Shown piece by piece: positions 34,837 to 44,153 of a DNA stretch of 63,570 nt. A program made the translations under genes and the position numbers. Numbering within the stretch: position 1 is the first letter of the stretch; each line of letters starts with the position of its first letter. The notes below the pieces were generated by a model. It was not told the DNA's origin, did not search any database, and worked only from the letters and a program-made list of their open reading frames with translations. Origin of the DNA: an uncultured Novosphingobium sp. (GTDB lineage: Bacteria > Pseudomonadota > Alphaproteobacteria > Sphingomonadales > Sphingomonadaceae); assembly GCA_937996535.1 (NCBI GenBank), contig CALKVF010000111.1, forward strand, positions 1-63,570, written 5' to 3'.

Positions 34837-36366
34837 ATGAGCTGGAAGCAAGAGGTTGAGGAACTGCGGCAGCGCCGCAAGCTGGCCGAACAGATGGGCG
34901 GCCCCGAAAAGGTCGCCCGCCAGCACGCCCGGGGCAAGCTGGATGCCCGCGCCCGGATCAAGGGTCTGGTCGATCCCGGCTCGTTCCGTGAAATCGGCAA
35001 GATCGCCGGCAAGGGCTCCTATGGCCCCGATGGCGAGCTGCTGGATCTGGCGCCCTCCAACCTCGTCTTCGGGCGCGCCAATATCGAAAGCCGCCCGGTG
35101 GTTGCCTCGGCCGACGATTTCACGGTGCGCGGCGGGGCGGCGGACGCGGCGATCCACCGCAAGTTCGTGCAGTGCGAACAGATGGCCCACACGCTGAAAA
35201 TCCCACTGATCCGCATGATCGACGGGACCGGCGGCGGCGGCTCGGTCAAGACACTCGAAGACATCGGCGCAACCTATGTGCCCGCAACCCCGGGCTGGGG
35301 CGAGATCGTCAAGAACCTGGAAACCGTGCCGGTCGTGGCGCTCGCACTGGGCCCCACGGCAGGCCTTGGCGCAGCGCGGGTGGTGGCGAGCCATTACTCG
35401 ATCATGGTCAAGGGCCTCAGCCAATTGTTCGCCGCCGGCCCCGCCGTGGTTGAGGCGATCGGCGAAGCCAGCGACAAGGAAACGCTTGGCGGATCGGTGA
35501 TCCACACCCGCAACGGCGTGGTCGATGAAGAAGTTGCGAGCGAAGCCGAAGCCTTTGCCCAGGCCCGCCGGTTCCTGTCCTATCTGCCGAGCCATGTCGG
35601 CCAGCCAGCCCCGCGCACGCCGTGCAGCGATCCCGTGGACCGCCGCGACCAGCAACTGGTCAATCTGGTCCCGCGTGAGGCCAAGCAGGTCTATTCGATG
35701 CGCAAGCTGCTCGACATGGTGTTCGACCGCGGCTCGGTCTTCGAAATGGGCAAGCTGTGGGGCCGCGCCGCGATCACCGCCTTTGCCCGGCTCGATGGCT
35801 GGCCGGTGGCCGTTCTGGCGAGCGACCCGAGCTTCCTCGGCGGATCATGGGACGCGCGCACCAGCGAAAAGGCCGAACGCTTCATCAAGCTGGCCGACCA
35901 GTTCCGCCTGCCGGTGGTCCACCTGGTCGACAATCCCGGCTTCATGATCGGCCTCAACGCCGAAAGCACCGGCACGATCCGCTACGGCGTCAACGCGATG
36001 AACGCGATCTACAAGGCCACGGTGCCGCTGTGCAGCGTGATCATCCGCCGCGCCTATGGCATCGCCGGGTCTGCGATGAGCAACGCCGAGGCGTTCCAGT
36101 ACCGCTTCGCCTGGCCTTCGGGCGACTGGGGCAGCCTGCCGATCGAGGGCGGGATCGAGGTGGCCTACAAGAGCGAGATCGAAGCGGCGGAGGATCCCCA
36201 AGCTCACCTTGAGGCGATCCGCGAGCGGCTCAACCGGGTGCGCAGCCCGTTCCGCACCGCCGAAAAGTTCGGGATCGAGGACATCATCGACCCCCGCGAA
36301 ACCCGGCCGCTGCTGTGCGAATTTGCCGATCTGGCCTGGCGGGCGCTGGGTCAGGACCCGAGGTAG
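34837..36366 (+). CDS. Acyl-CoA carboxylase beta subunit (carboxyltransferase)
   Basis: A 509-residue crotonase-superfamily carboxyltransferase with N and C halves. IDGTGGGGSVKTLEDIG, ALGPTAGLGAARVVASHYSI and VDNPGFMIGLNAESTG carry the oxyanion-hole glycines for biotin and acyl-CoA. It starts 28 bases after the alpha subunit. The neighbourhood lacks isovaleryl-CoA dehydrogenase, HMG-CoA lyase and methylmalonyl-CoA mutase, so neither the leucine nor the propionate route is supported, and the acyl-CoA substrate is open. The last 16 bases overlap the convergent glpD gene. Confidence 0.9.
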   Translation: MSWKQEVEELRQRRKLAEQMGGPEKVARQHARGKLDARARIKGLVDPGSFREIGKIAGKGSYGPDGELLDLAPSNLVFGRANIESRPVVASADDFTVRGGAADAAIHRKFVQCEQMAHTLKIPLIRMIDGTGGGGSVKTLEDIGATYVPATPGWGEIVKNLETVPVVALALGPTAGLGAARVVASHYSIMVKGLSQLFAAGPAVVEAIGEASDKETLGGSVIHTRNGVVDEEVASEAEAFAQARRFLSYLPSHVGQPAPRTPCSDPVDRRDQQLVNLVPREAKQVYSMRKLLDMVFDRGSVFEMGKLWGRAAITAFARLDGWPVAVLASDPSFLGGSWDARTSEKAERFIKLADQFRLPVVHLVDNPGFMIGLNAESTGTIRYGVNAMNAIYKATVPLCSVIIRRAYGIAGSAMSNAEAFQYRFAWPSGDWGSLPIEGGIEVAYKSEIEAAEDPQAHLEAIRERLNRVRSPFRTAEKFGIEDIIDPRETRPLLCEFADLAWRALGQDPR

Positions 36367-37805
36367 GCAGCCAGCGCGGCCTGCTGCTCGGCCGAGAGCC
36401 GCAGGCCCAGCTTGGTGCGCCGCCACAGCACGTCCTCGGCGCTGACGGCCCATTCCTCGGCGCGCAGGTAATCGACTTCGGCCTGGCACAGCCCGGCGCC
36501 AAATTCGCGCCCGCGCGGCTGGCTGAGCCAGCGCTCCGCCCGGGTGCCATAGGCCCGGGCGATCCGGTCCACATCGGCGGGGGACAGGTCCGGGTGTCGC
36601 TGGGCGAGATCAGCCTTGAGCAGCGGCAGCTCATCAACCCCGAAATCGCCGCCCGGCAGCGCGCTGCTCTTGGTCCAGGCCGCGCCCGTTAGCGCCGGCA
36701 GCCGCGCGGCCAGCAGGTCTGCCGCTTCCTCGGCCAGATGGCGATAGGTGGTGATCTTGCCGCCATAGACCGACAGCAGAGGCGCGCCGTCCGCCGCTTC
36801 CGACAGTTCGAGCCGGTAGCCGCGCGTCGCCGCCTCGGGCTTGCCCGAACCGTCGTCGATCAAGGGGCGCACGCCGGCATAGGACCAGACCACGTCGGCC
36901 GGGGTCACGGCCTTGGCGAAATAGCGGCTCGCCCCCTCGCACAAGTAGGACACTTCCTCGTCGCTGGCGCGGATCGGATCGCCTTCGCGCTGGTCGGCAT
37001 CGGTGGTGCCGATCAGGGTGAAATCACGCTCATAGGGGATCGCGAAGAAGATCCGCCCATCGGGCAGCTGGAAGAAATAGGCATAGGGATGATCGAACAA
37101 CTGGCGCACCACGATATGGCTGCCGCGCACCAGTCGCATCGCATAGTCCGGCGCCGCACCAAGCAGCCCTTCGACCTTGAGCACCGCCGGCCCCGCGGCA
37201 TTGACCAGCGCGCGGGCGCTGAACGGGCCTGCCGGGGTATCGATCAACCAGCCATCCGCCGTGCGCCGCGCGCCGGTAACCGGGGTGCGGGTCAGCACGG
37301 TGGCGCCGTGCTCGGCGGCATCCTTAGCGTTCATGACCACCAGCCGGGCATCATCGACCCAGCCATCGGAATATTCGAACCCGGTGGCAAAGCCAGGGCG
37401 CAGCGACGCGCCGGCGGGATGGCGGGCCAGGTCGATCGTGCGGGTCACGGGTAAGCGCCTGCGGCCCCCGATATGGTCATAGAGGAACAACCCGGCGCGC
37501 AGCAGCCAGCGCGGGCGCAGCCCCTCTACATAGGGCAGGACGAACCGCAGCGGGTGGATGAGATGCGGGGCAATGGCCCACAGCGCCTCGCGCTCGCTCA
37601 GCGCCTCGCGCACCAGCGCGAACTCGTAATGCTCAAGATAGCGCAGCCCGCCGTGGATCAGCTTGGTCGAGGCCGAGGACGTGCCCTGCGCCAGATCGCC
37701 CGCTTCCAACAGCAACACCCGCGCACCGCGCCCGGCGGCATCGCGGGCAATGCCCGCACCGTTCACCCCGCCGCCGATTACCGCAAGGTCGAACGTCTGG
37801 GTCAT
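36351..37805 (-). CDS. glpD: Glycerol-3-phosphate dehydrogenase (FAD-dependent)
   Basis: A 484-residue flavoprotein. The FAD motif DLAVIGGGVNGAGIARDAAG is at the N-terminus, followed by TSSASTKLIHGGLRYLEHYE, the GlpD signature. The C-terminal DAO_C domain is present. It oxidises sn-glycerol-3-phosphate to dihydroxyacetone phosphate at the membrane and passes electrons to quinone. No glpF or glpK is adjacent. The next gene upstream is a drug-efflux pump eight bases away. Confidence 0.94.
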   Translation of the reverse strand: MTQTFDLAVIGGGVNGAGIARDAAGRGARVLLLEAGDLAQGTSSASTKLIHGGLRYLEHYEFALVREALSEREALWAIAPHLIHPLRFVLPYVEGLRPRWLLRAGLFLYDHIGGRRRLPVTRTIDLARHPAGASLRPGFATGFEYSDGWVDDARLVVMNAKDAAEHGATVLTRTPVTGARRTADGWLIDTPAGPFSARALVNAAGPAVLKVEGLLGAAPDYAMRLVRGSHIVVRQLFDHPYAYFFQLPDGRIFFAIPYERDFTLIGTTDADQREGDPIRASDEEVSYLCEGASRYFAKAVTPADVVWSYAGVRPLIDDGSGKPEAATRGYRLELSEAADGAPLLSVYGGKITTYRHLAEEAADLLAARLPALTGAAWTKSSALPGGDFGVDELPLLKADLAQRHPDLSPADVDRIARAYGTRAERWLSQPRGREFGAGLCQAEVDYLRAEEWAVSAEDVLWRRTKLGLRLSAEQQAALAAYLGS

Positions 37806-37812
37806 CGCCGCC

Positions 37813-39081
37813 TCAGTGCAGCTCGGGTTCGGGCACGGGCCGCGCCATGCCCGGCGGGTTCAGGCGGCGGAACAGGCGGCCGCGCTCGCTCACCAGCACC
37901 AGCGCCAGCGCCACCGTGGCGCAGGCCAGCAGGGCCAGAGCCAGCGGGCGGGCGGAATTGTCATAGGCCTGGCCGATCATCCCGCCGAGAAACGCGCCAA
38001 ACGCCATCCGGGTGAACGCCTGCAACGAGCTAGCCGCCCCGGCGGTGCGGGCAAAGGGCTGCAATGCGATCGAGCCGAAATTGGCCCCGATGAAGCCCAT
38101 CAGGCACAGGTTGAGCCCCATCAGCAGGAGGAAGTCCCACAGCGTCTCGCGTCCTGAAAAGGCTAGAAGCACCTGGGCCGTGCTCACCGCGATATAGACC
38201 AGCAGCGCGGCATGGCTCACCCGCCGCGCGCCGAACCGCTCGACGATCCGCGAATTGGAAAAGTTCGCCACGGCCATGCTCCCGGCCATCAGCGCGAACA
38301 GCAGCGGGAACCGGGCACCCGCGCCGAAATGTTCCGCGATCAGCTGCTGGGCCGAATTGATATAGCCAAACAGCCCGCCCGTCAGCAGCGCCCCGCCCAG
38401 CACATAGCCCATCGCCGCGCGGTTGGTGGCGGCCTCCAGCATGTTGCGTGTAATCGTGCCAGCCGCGATCTTCTGGCGATATTCGGGGTGGAGCGTTTCG
38501 GGCAGGCGCAGCCAGGTCCACGCCCCGATCACCGCCGCCATCACCGCCATGCCGCCGAAAATCCAGCGCCATCCGGCCACCAGCATCACCGCCTGACCAT
38601 AGCTCGGCGCGATCATCGGCACGAGCATGAACACCACCGAGATAGTCGACATCATCCGTGCCATCCGGTCCCCGCCAAACCGGTCACGAATGATCGCGCC
38701 GGGCAGCACCGAAAGCCCCGCGCTGGCAATCGCCTGAACCGCGCGCAGCACCAGCAGCATGGTAAAATCAGACACCACCGCGCAGCCCAGCGCGAGCAGG
38801 CCATAGGCCGCGAACGAGAACATCAGCACCGGGCGGCGGCCATAGCGATCCGCCAGCGCGCCCGGGATCAGCGAACCGAACCCGGCGGCAAACAGGAACA
38901 CCCCCACCACCAGCTGGCGGCGATTGGGATCGGCCACGTCGAGATCCCGGGCGATCGCGCCCAGCGCCGGCAGCATGGCATCGATGCACAGCGCCTGCAG
39001 CGCCATCATCATCGCCATCAGCGCGATGAATTCGCCTTCGCCGATCCGGTCGGGCGTCTTAGTACTTGCAGGTGTGGCCAT
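37813..39081 (-). CDS. Bcr/CflA-type multidrug efflux MFS transporter
   Basis: A 422-residue, 12-segment MFS protein. MALQALCIDAMLPALGAIAR is the family's first helix with its conserved Asp, and GALADRYGRRPVLMFSFAAY is the MFS motif A after helix 2. Members export drugs such as bicyclomycin or chloramphenicol with proton influx. The substrate here is unknown. The gene may be co-transcribed with glpD and is divergent from dinB. Confidence 0.9.
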   Translation of the reverse strand: MATPASTKTPDRIGEGEFIALMAMMMALQALCIDAMLPALGAIARDLDVADPNRRQLVVGVFLFAAGFGSLIPGALADRYGRRPVLMFSFAAYGLLALGCAVVSDFTMLLVLRAVQAIASAGLSVLPGAIIRDRFGGDRMARMMSTISVVFMLVPMIAPSYGQAVMLVAGWRWIFGGMAVMAAVIGAWTWLRLPETLHPEYRQKIAAGTITRNMLEAATNRAAMGYVLGGALLTGGLFGYINSAQQLIAEHFGAGARFPLLFALMAGSMAVANFSNSRIVERFGARRVSHAALLVYIAVSTAQVLLAFSGRETLWDFLLLMGLNLCLMGFIGANFGSIALQPFARTAGAASSLQAFTRMAFGAFLGGMIGQAYDNSARPLALALLACATVALALVLVSERGRLFRRLNPPGMARPVPEPELH

Positions 39082-39155
39082 CCCGTCCCCATGACGGCTC
39101 GTGTCGGTGCTGGCCAGCTTTTTCGCGCCTGTTTCGCAATGGCGCCAGCCAGCCT

Positions 39156-40304
39156 ATGACCGCCCGCATGAGCGAATGGCGCGATTCCGATCCCGGCAAT
39201 GATGACAGCGAAGAGGTCTTTGGCCTGAGGAAGGTGATCCATGTCGACATGGATGCCTTTTTCGCCAGCGTCGAACAGCGCGACGAACCCGAGCTGCGCG
39301 GCAAGCCGGTGGCCGTGGGCGGCGATGGCCCGCGCGGAGTGGTGGCCGCCGCCAGCTATGAAGCGCGGCGGTTCGGCGTGCGCTCGGCCATGGCCTCGGT
39401 CACGGCGCGGCGGCTGTGCCCGGCGCTCATCTTTCGCCGGCCGCGCTTTGACGTTTACGGGCAAGTCTCGCGCCAGATCCGCGAGATCTTCCTCGAACAC
39501 ACCCCGCTGGTTGAACCGCTCAGCCTGGATGAAGCCTATCTCGACGTAACCGAGGATCTCAAGGGGATCGGATCGGCCACCCATATCGCCCAGCTGATCC
39601 GCGCCCGGATCAAGGCCGAAACCGGGCTGACCGCGAGCGCCGGGGTGTCTTACAACAAGTTCCTCGCCAAGCTCGCCTCGGACCAGAACAAGCCCGATGG
39701 GCTGTGCGTGATCCGTCCGGGCGAAGGGGCGGCCTTCGTCGCCGCGCTGCCGGTGCGGCGCTTCCACGGGATCGGGCCGCGCGGCGCGGAAAAGATGCAG
39801 AGCCTGGGGATCGAAAGCGGCGCCGATCTCGCGCTGTGTGACATCCACTTCCTGCGCGAACACTTCGGCAGCCAGGCCGATTACCTCTACCGTGCGGCGC
39901 GCGGCATCGATCTGCGCCGGGTCAAGGCCAACCGCGCGCGCAAGTCGGTCGGGGCCGAACGCACGCTGGAGCGCGACCTGTCATCCGGCCCGGCGCTGCG
40001 CGATATGCTCGAGCGGATCATCGAGATTGCGTGGGCGCGCATCGAAAAGAGCAAGGCCCAGGGCCGCACGGTAACGCTCAAGCTCAAGCACGCGGACTTT
40101 TCGGGGCTGACCCGCGCCCGCTCGCTCGATGCGCCGGTGGCCAGCCGGGCGATGCTCGCCGCCGTCGCCCATGCGCTGCTCGATGAAGTGCTGCCGCTGG
40201 CCCAGCCGGTGCGGCTGGTGGGGCTCACACTGTCGGCGCTCGATGATGACGCGCCCGCAGCGGTAGCGCCGCTCCCGGCCCAGCAGGCCCAGCTGCCGTT
40301 CTGA
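39156..40304 (+). CDS. dinB: DNA polymerase IV
   Basis: A 382-residue Y-family polymerase. VIHVDMDAFFASVEQRDEP carries the first catalytic Asp, and SLDEAYLDVTED the paired Asp-Glu. Helix-hairpin-helix and little-finger regions follow. The C-terminus QQAQLPF is a beta-clamp-binding motif. ATG 39156 and ATG 39168 (MSEWRD) are both possible and neither has a strong ribosome-binding site. It performs error-prone translesion synthesis. No LexA box was recognised by eye upstream. Confidence 0.94.
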   Translation: MTARMSEWRDSDPGNDDSEEVFGLRKVIHVDMDAFFASVEQRDEPELRGKPVAVGGDGPRGVVAAASYEARRFGVRSAMASVTARRLCPALIFRRPRFDVYGQVSRQIREIFLEHTPLVEPLSLDEAYLDVTEDLKGIGSATHIAQLIRARIKAETGLTASAGVSYNKFLAKLASDQNKPDGLCVIRPGEGAAFVAALPVRRFHGIGPRGAEKMQSLGIESGADLALCDIHFLREHFGSQADYLYRAARGIDLRRVKANRARKSVGAERTLERDLSSGPALRDMLERIIEIAWARIEKSKAQGRTVTLKLKHADFSGLTRARSLDAPVASRAMLAAVAHALLDEVLPLAQPVRLVGLTLSALDDDAPAAVAPLPAQQAQLPF

Positions 40305-40305
40305 C

Positions 40306-40782
40306 CTAGGCCCGGTCGATCGCCGCCAGCCAGTCGGCAATCCCGGCGGCAAGGTTCGGCGAAAGCGGCTCGGGCAAGGCGTGAAGCGAGTGGAACGCCG
40401 CCGCCATGATCTCGCGCCCATCGGGCAGCAGCGCGCCCGCCGCCGTGCCGGTGATGAGATGGACCCGGTTGGTCGCACCGAACAGCGGCTCTTCAACCAG
40501 CGCAAACTGGCGTGCAGCAATCAGGGTGCAGCCGGTTTCCTCGGCAAATTCGCGCATCGCGGCGGCCACCGGGTCTTCCCCGCGGCGCAGTCCGCCGCCC
40601 GGCACGGTCCAGCTGTCGCTGCCATAGGAATGACGGATCAAGAGGACATGGCCGGCATCGTCAAACGCCACGATCCGGCAACCCAGCAGCACCGGACGGC
40701 GCAGCCGCCACCACGCCTTGCGCAAGCCGTGCGCCGTGCGCAGCGCGATGCGGTGGAGCGAAGCGGGAATCAGGTGAAGCAT
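40306..40782 (-). CDS. Nudix hydrolase
   Basis: A 158-residue protein with a complete Nudix box GGLRRGEDPVAAAMREFAEETGC (metal-binding Glu residues in the REFAEE core) at about residues 62-84. An N-terminal basic segment (RIALRTAHGLRKAWWRLRR) precedes it. Members cleave nucleoside diphosphates linked to another moiety; the substrate is unknown. It overlaps the end of pgl by 13 bases and is probably co-transcribed with it. Confidence 0.9.
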   Translation of the reverse strand: MLHLIPASLHRIALRTAHGLRKAWWRLRRPVLLGCRIVAFDDAGHVLLIRHSYGSDSWTVPGGGLRRGEDPVAAAMREFAEETGCTLIAARQFALVEEPLFGATNRVHLITGTAAGALLPDGREIMAAAFHSLHALPEPLSPNLAAGIADWLAAIDRA

Positions 40783-41390
40783 GTCACCGCTTGGTGCGCC
40801 GCCTTGAGCAGGCGGGCAACCGGAAGATCATGTTCGCCGCGCAGCGCCGCTTCGAACAGCGCGCGCTTGTCGTCCCCGCGGATCACGAACAGCACGGCAT
40901 CGCTATCGAGCAGCGCCGGAATGGTCAGGCTGAGCCGGTCAAACGGGGCTTCGGGCGGCAGCGGGTCGGGGGTCAGGCGCAGCACCGGCTGCGGCGCATC
41001 GGCGCGCGGATCGGTGTTGGGAAACAGCGAGGCGATATGCCCATCGCCGCCCATCCCAAGCCAGGTGAGCGCGAAGTGCGGCGGGCGGGCATCCTCGGTC
41101 AGCGCCACCACAGCCGCGCCCAGCGGTTCAAGCGCGGCGCGGATCCGGCCAACATTGCTGGCGGGATGGTCCTCGGGCACGATCCGGTCATCGCCCGGCC
41201 AGACCGCGATCCGCGACCAATCGAGCGTGCTGCCGGCCAAAGCGGCCAGGATCGGGAACGGGGTCGACCCACCGGGGATGGTGATCGCCACCACGCCCTC
41301 GGTCCGGGCCAGCGCCTCGGCCAGAAAGGTTTCAAGCCAGGCCGCGATGGCAGCGTTGTCGGCGTCGGGGATGATCTTGGCAGCGTTCAT
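40770..41390 (-). CDS. pgl: 6-phosphogluconolactonase
   Basis: A 206-residue DevB/Pgl family sugar-phosphate lactonase. TIPGGSTPFPILAALAG is the phosphate-binding loop, VWPGDDRIVPEDHPASN and LTWLGMGGDGHIASLFPNT are the substrate-site motifs. It hydrolyses 6-phosphogluconolactone in the oxidative pentose phosphate or Entner-Doudoroff route. It is short compared with the usual 230 residues but keeps all motifs. zwf and edd are not in the window. Confidence 0.9.
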   Translation of the reverse strand: MNAAKIIPDADNAAIAAWLETFLAEALARTEGVVAITIPGGSTPFPILAALAGSTLDWSRIAVWPGDDRIVPEDHPASNVGRIRAALEPLGAAVVALTEDARPPHFALTWLGMGGDGHIASLFPNTDPRADAPQPVLRLTPDPLPPEAPFDRLSLTIPALLDSDAVLFVIRGDDKRALFEAALRGEHDLPVARLLKAAHQAVTCFT

Positions 41391-41449
41391 TCCCGCCCCC
41401 TAGCACCGGCAGCGCGGGGCCGGAACGGGTCTGCAATGCTATGCAACCC

Positions 41450-41908
41450 TCACCCAAGCAGCGAGGACAGGAACCACACCCGCTGCTGGGCCTGATCGGT
41501 CCAGTCATCGATCGCGCCATCGGTGGCATTGTCGCCCGCCGCGCCGGCCGCGGCCTTGGTTTCGCGCAGCGCCGCAATCAATGCAGCGTTGTCATCGCGC
41601 AGTTCGGCGATCATTGCCTCGGCGCTGAGGGCGGCATCATCCTGCGGCTTGATCCGGGTCTTGCCGGCAATCGCCGAAACCGAAGTCAGCGTGGCCGCGC
41701 CATTCTTGCGCACGCGTTCGGCGATCACATCGGTGAGCGCGAACAGTTCGGCGGCCTGGGTATCGAACAGCAGGTGCAGATCGTGAAAGCGCGGGCCGAC
41801 CACGTGCCAGTGAAAATTCTTGGTCTTGAGATAGAGCGCGAAATAGTCGGCCAGCAGGCCATTGAGGCTATCGACAAGCGCTTTGGCGGCATTGGTCTGG
41901 CTCGGCAT
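41450..41908 (-). CDS. dps: Dps family DNA-binding/ferritin-like protein
   Basis: A 152-residue four-helix protein. The inter-subunit ferroxidase ligands appear in KTKNFHWHVVGPRFHDLHLL (two His) and LFDTQAAELFALTDVIAERV (Asp, Glu). Members assemble into 12-mers that oxidise iron with hydrogen peroxide and store it, protecting DNA. The N-terminal tail is short and not very basic, so DNA binding may be weak. Confidence 0.92.
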   Translation of the reverse strand: MPSQTNAAKALVDSLNGLLADYFALYLKTKNFHWHVVGPRFHDLHLLFDTQAAELFALTDVIAERVRKNGAATLTSVSAIAGKTRIKPQDDAALSAEAMIAELRDDNAALIAALRETKAAAGAAGDNATDGAIDDWTDQAQQRVWFLSSLLG

Positions 41909-42004
41909 GGCAATTCCCCTTCAAGGCAAGTGATAAGAGCTTTTACCAGTGCGGCCGTGATCGGCGAAATGGGAATATTGGATCGTTTAAATCGGATGGG
42001 CCGA

Positions 42005-42553
42005 TTAGAGGACGCCAAATCCAAGCGCCAGTGCGGCGAGCAGCAACACGGCCCCGCCGATCCGGCGGGCAGTAGTCAGCGGCAGCGCCGTCAGCGCGCC
42101 GCCGCCCAGCCAGCCGATCAGCGCCACCCCGGCCGCCCCCAATGCCCCGCCGAGCCCAGCCGCCCACGGCGTGTCCACCGCCACGGCGATCGCGAACAGC
42201 AGGAAGCGCGCCGCATCGGTCAATTGCTGGGCCAGCAGCACCAGGGCTAGCGCACCCAGAGAATCGGTCGGCTCTGCGGGAAGGCGGATACGGCGGGCAA
42301 ACAGCAGCTCGATCCCGGCGAGGCCGAGCGCGAGCGCCGCGAGCATCTGGCGCACCGGCCCGGCGAGATCGCCCCCCACCCGAGCCGCCGCCAGCGCCGC
42401 GATGGTCGCCGTCACCGCGCCCGAGAGCAGCGCGACCACCAGGGTGCTGCGCCGCGCGCCCTGCCGCTCGACCATCCCGGCCACCAGCAACTGGTCGCGC
42501 GCACCAAGCCCCGCGATCAGCACCGCCAACACTGCAAACAGAAACCCCGCCAT
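42005..42553 (-). CDS. Membrane protein, possibly a degenerate TMEM165/GDT1 relative
   Basis: A 182-residue protein with six hydrophobic segments. Two similar halves start with LIAGLGARDQLLVAGMVER and LLAQQLTDAARFLLFAIAV, at the positions where GDT1 family proteins carry ExGDK/R motifs; those acidic motifs are not intact here. It may be a diverged Mn2+/Ca2+ transporter relative or an unrelated protein. No neighbour gives a functional hint. Confidence 0.6.
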   Translation of the reverse strand: MAGFLFAVLAVLIAGLGARDQLLVAGMVERQGARRSTLVVALLSGAVTATIAALAAARVGGDLAGPVRQMLAALALGLAGIELLFARRIRLPAEPTDSLGALALVLLAQQLTDAARFLLFAIAVAVDTPWAAGLGGALGAAGVALIGWLGGGALTALPLTTARRIGGAVLLLAALALGFGVL

Positions 42554-42888
42554 AGCCCCCTATTGGCGCATGGCACGGCGCGCAGGTCAAGATATGGGCG
42601 CGTCAGCCACCGGGCTGGCCTGCGCCGCGTGCAGCAAGACAATAAAATTCTGGCAGATAATTACTGATTCCGCCCGCCCACTTCCATAATCATATTTTGA
42701 AAATGCATGGGGCTAGTAGAAAATTACTTTTCCGCGGCGCTCATGAAACAGTGAATTTTCCGTAAATTACAAAACTAGACGCCAGCAATTTACGACGCAT
42801 TCACTAACAAGTGAAATATAACCGGAATTGGATTGCAAACAATTGCGGGTTTATTGTGAAATATATTCGGTAGTATATAAAGCATCCC
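42554..42888. promoter_or_regulatory. AT-rich 335-bp intergenic region upstream of the double-TetR gene
   Basis: No gene is seen. From about 42640 the base composition changes to strongly AT-rich. TTCACT-AACA-AGTGAA at 42800-42815 is a perfect 6-bp inverted repeat, 74 bases from the regulator start, and is a candidate autoregulatory TetR operator. Similar GTGAA words recur nearby (near 42750 and 42856). Confidence 0.5.
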
Positions 42889-44091
42889 ATGAACAGGGCG
42901 TCGACCCCCACACCGCGTTACGCGCGCCGTAAAGAGGAAATTCTGAAGGTCGCCTCGGCGCAGATCAACATCCACGGCACGCGCGGCATGACCCTGACCG
43001 CGGTGGCGCGGGAGCTTGGCCTCGATACCTCCAGCGTAACCTATTATTTCAAGCGCAAGGACCAGCTGGCCGCGGCCTGCCTGGCGCGCAGCTTTGACTG
43101 GCAGATCGGCATTACGCACCAGGCCGCCGCAGCCCCATCACCGCGCGCTCGGGTGCGGGCCTTTCTCGCGCTGCATCTTGATCTGCACCGGCTCCAGCGC
43201 GAACCCGGCGCCAGCCAGCTCGCCCTGCTGTCCGACTTGGGCACCCTCCCCGATGATCTGCGCGAACCGCTTGAGGCGCAGTACCAGCACGTCTTCACCG
43301 GCGTGATGGACTTCTTCGAGCCGGGTGACGATGCCGATGCCCGGCGCAAGGCGCTGATCGCCACCACGATCGTCCTCTCCACCGTCTATTGGATGCCCGT
43401 GTGGATCGATCAGTATCACGAACGCGATTTCGCACGGATCGAAGAGCAGATTTTCGACCTGCTCGAACATGGGCTTGCCGCGCAACACCCCTGGCCCACC
43501 GCCTTTGACCTGCTGGAGCCGGCTGACGGCGATCAGGCTCCGCTGACCCGCTTCCTCCACGCCGCCACCAACCTGATCAACCAGCGCGGCTATATCGGCG
43601 CCAGCGTGGAACGGATCGCCGCGCAGATCGGGGTATCCACCGGCAGCTTCTACCATCACCTGCGCAACAAGGACGATCTGGTGGTCGCCTGTTTCGAGCG
43701 CTGCTTCACGCTGATCGAACAGGCCCGCAGCCTGGCCGTTACCGCCGGCGGCAGCGCCGGGGCGCGGCTGGCGCGGATGTGTTCCAGCCTGATCGCGCTG
43801 CAATTCACCGGAGAGAGCCCGCTGCTGCGGATCAGCGTATTCCAAGCCCTGCCGCCCGAGCTGCGCGGGGCCATGCTCCACCGGGCCGGGCAATTCACGC
43901 GGCAGGTGGCCGGGATGACCAGCGATGCGATGGCCGATGGATCGATCCGGGTGATTGACGCGCCGCTTGCCAGCCATGCCATCGTCGCCACGATCAACGC
44001 GGCGGCAGATCTGCGGCCATGGGCCAAGCGCCGATCACTGGAAGATGCGGTCGGGCAATTTTCGGCCGCGCTCAGCCGCGGCATATTCTAG
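42889..44091 (+). CDS. Double TetR-domain transcriptional regulator
   Basis: A 400-residue fusion of two TetR units. Unit 1 (residues 1-195) has its helix-turn-helix in MTLTAVARELGLDTSSVTYY followed by FKRKDQLAAACL. Unit 2 (about 215-400) has GYIGASVERIAAQIGVSTGS and FYHHLRNKDDLVVACFERC. Each has its own ligand-binding helices. One chain therefore resembles a covalent TetR dimer. The ligand and targets are unknown. The AT-rich upstream region with an inverted repeat suggests autoregulation. Confidence 0.9.
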   Translation: MNRASTPTPRYARRKEEILKVASAQINIHGTRGMTLTAVARELGLDTSSVTYYFKRKDQLAAACLARSFDWQIGITHQAAAAPSPRARVRAFLALHLDLHRLQREPGASQLALLSDLGTLPDDLREPLEAQYQHVFTGVMDFFEPGDDADARRKALIATTIVLSTVYWMPVWIDQYHERDFARIEEQIFDLLEHGLAAQHPWPTAFDLLEPADGDQAPLTRFLHAATNLINQRGYIGASVERIAAQIGVSTGSFYHHLRNKDDLVVACFERCFTLIEQARSLAVTAGGSAGARLARMCSSLIALQFTGESPLLRISVFQALPPELRGAMLHRAGQFTRQVAGMTSDAMADGSIRVIDAPLASHAIVATINAAADLRPWAKRRSLEDAVGQFSAALSRGIF

Positions 44092-44106
44092 CCCGGCGGG
44101 TTAGCC

Positions 44107-44153
44107 AGGTGAGGCAAGGTTGCGACCCTTGCTGGAAGGACCCTGCCTGACCT
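44107..44153 (+). terminator. Imperfect hairpin after the double-TetR gene
   Basis: AGGTGAGGCAAGG (44107-44119) pairs imperfectly with CCCTGCCTGACCT (44141-44153), two mismatches in 13, 16 bases past the stop. There is no T-run, so it is only a possible terminator. Confidence 0.35.

Noticed and set aside
41432..41446. TGCAATGCTATGCAA near dps as another PhaR-like site
   Set aside because: Only a short partial dyad without a second copy, and dps has no known PHA link; chance is likely.
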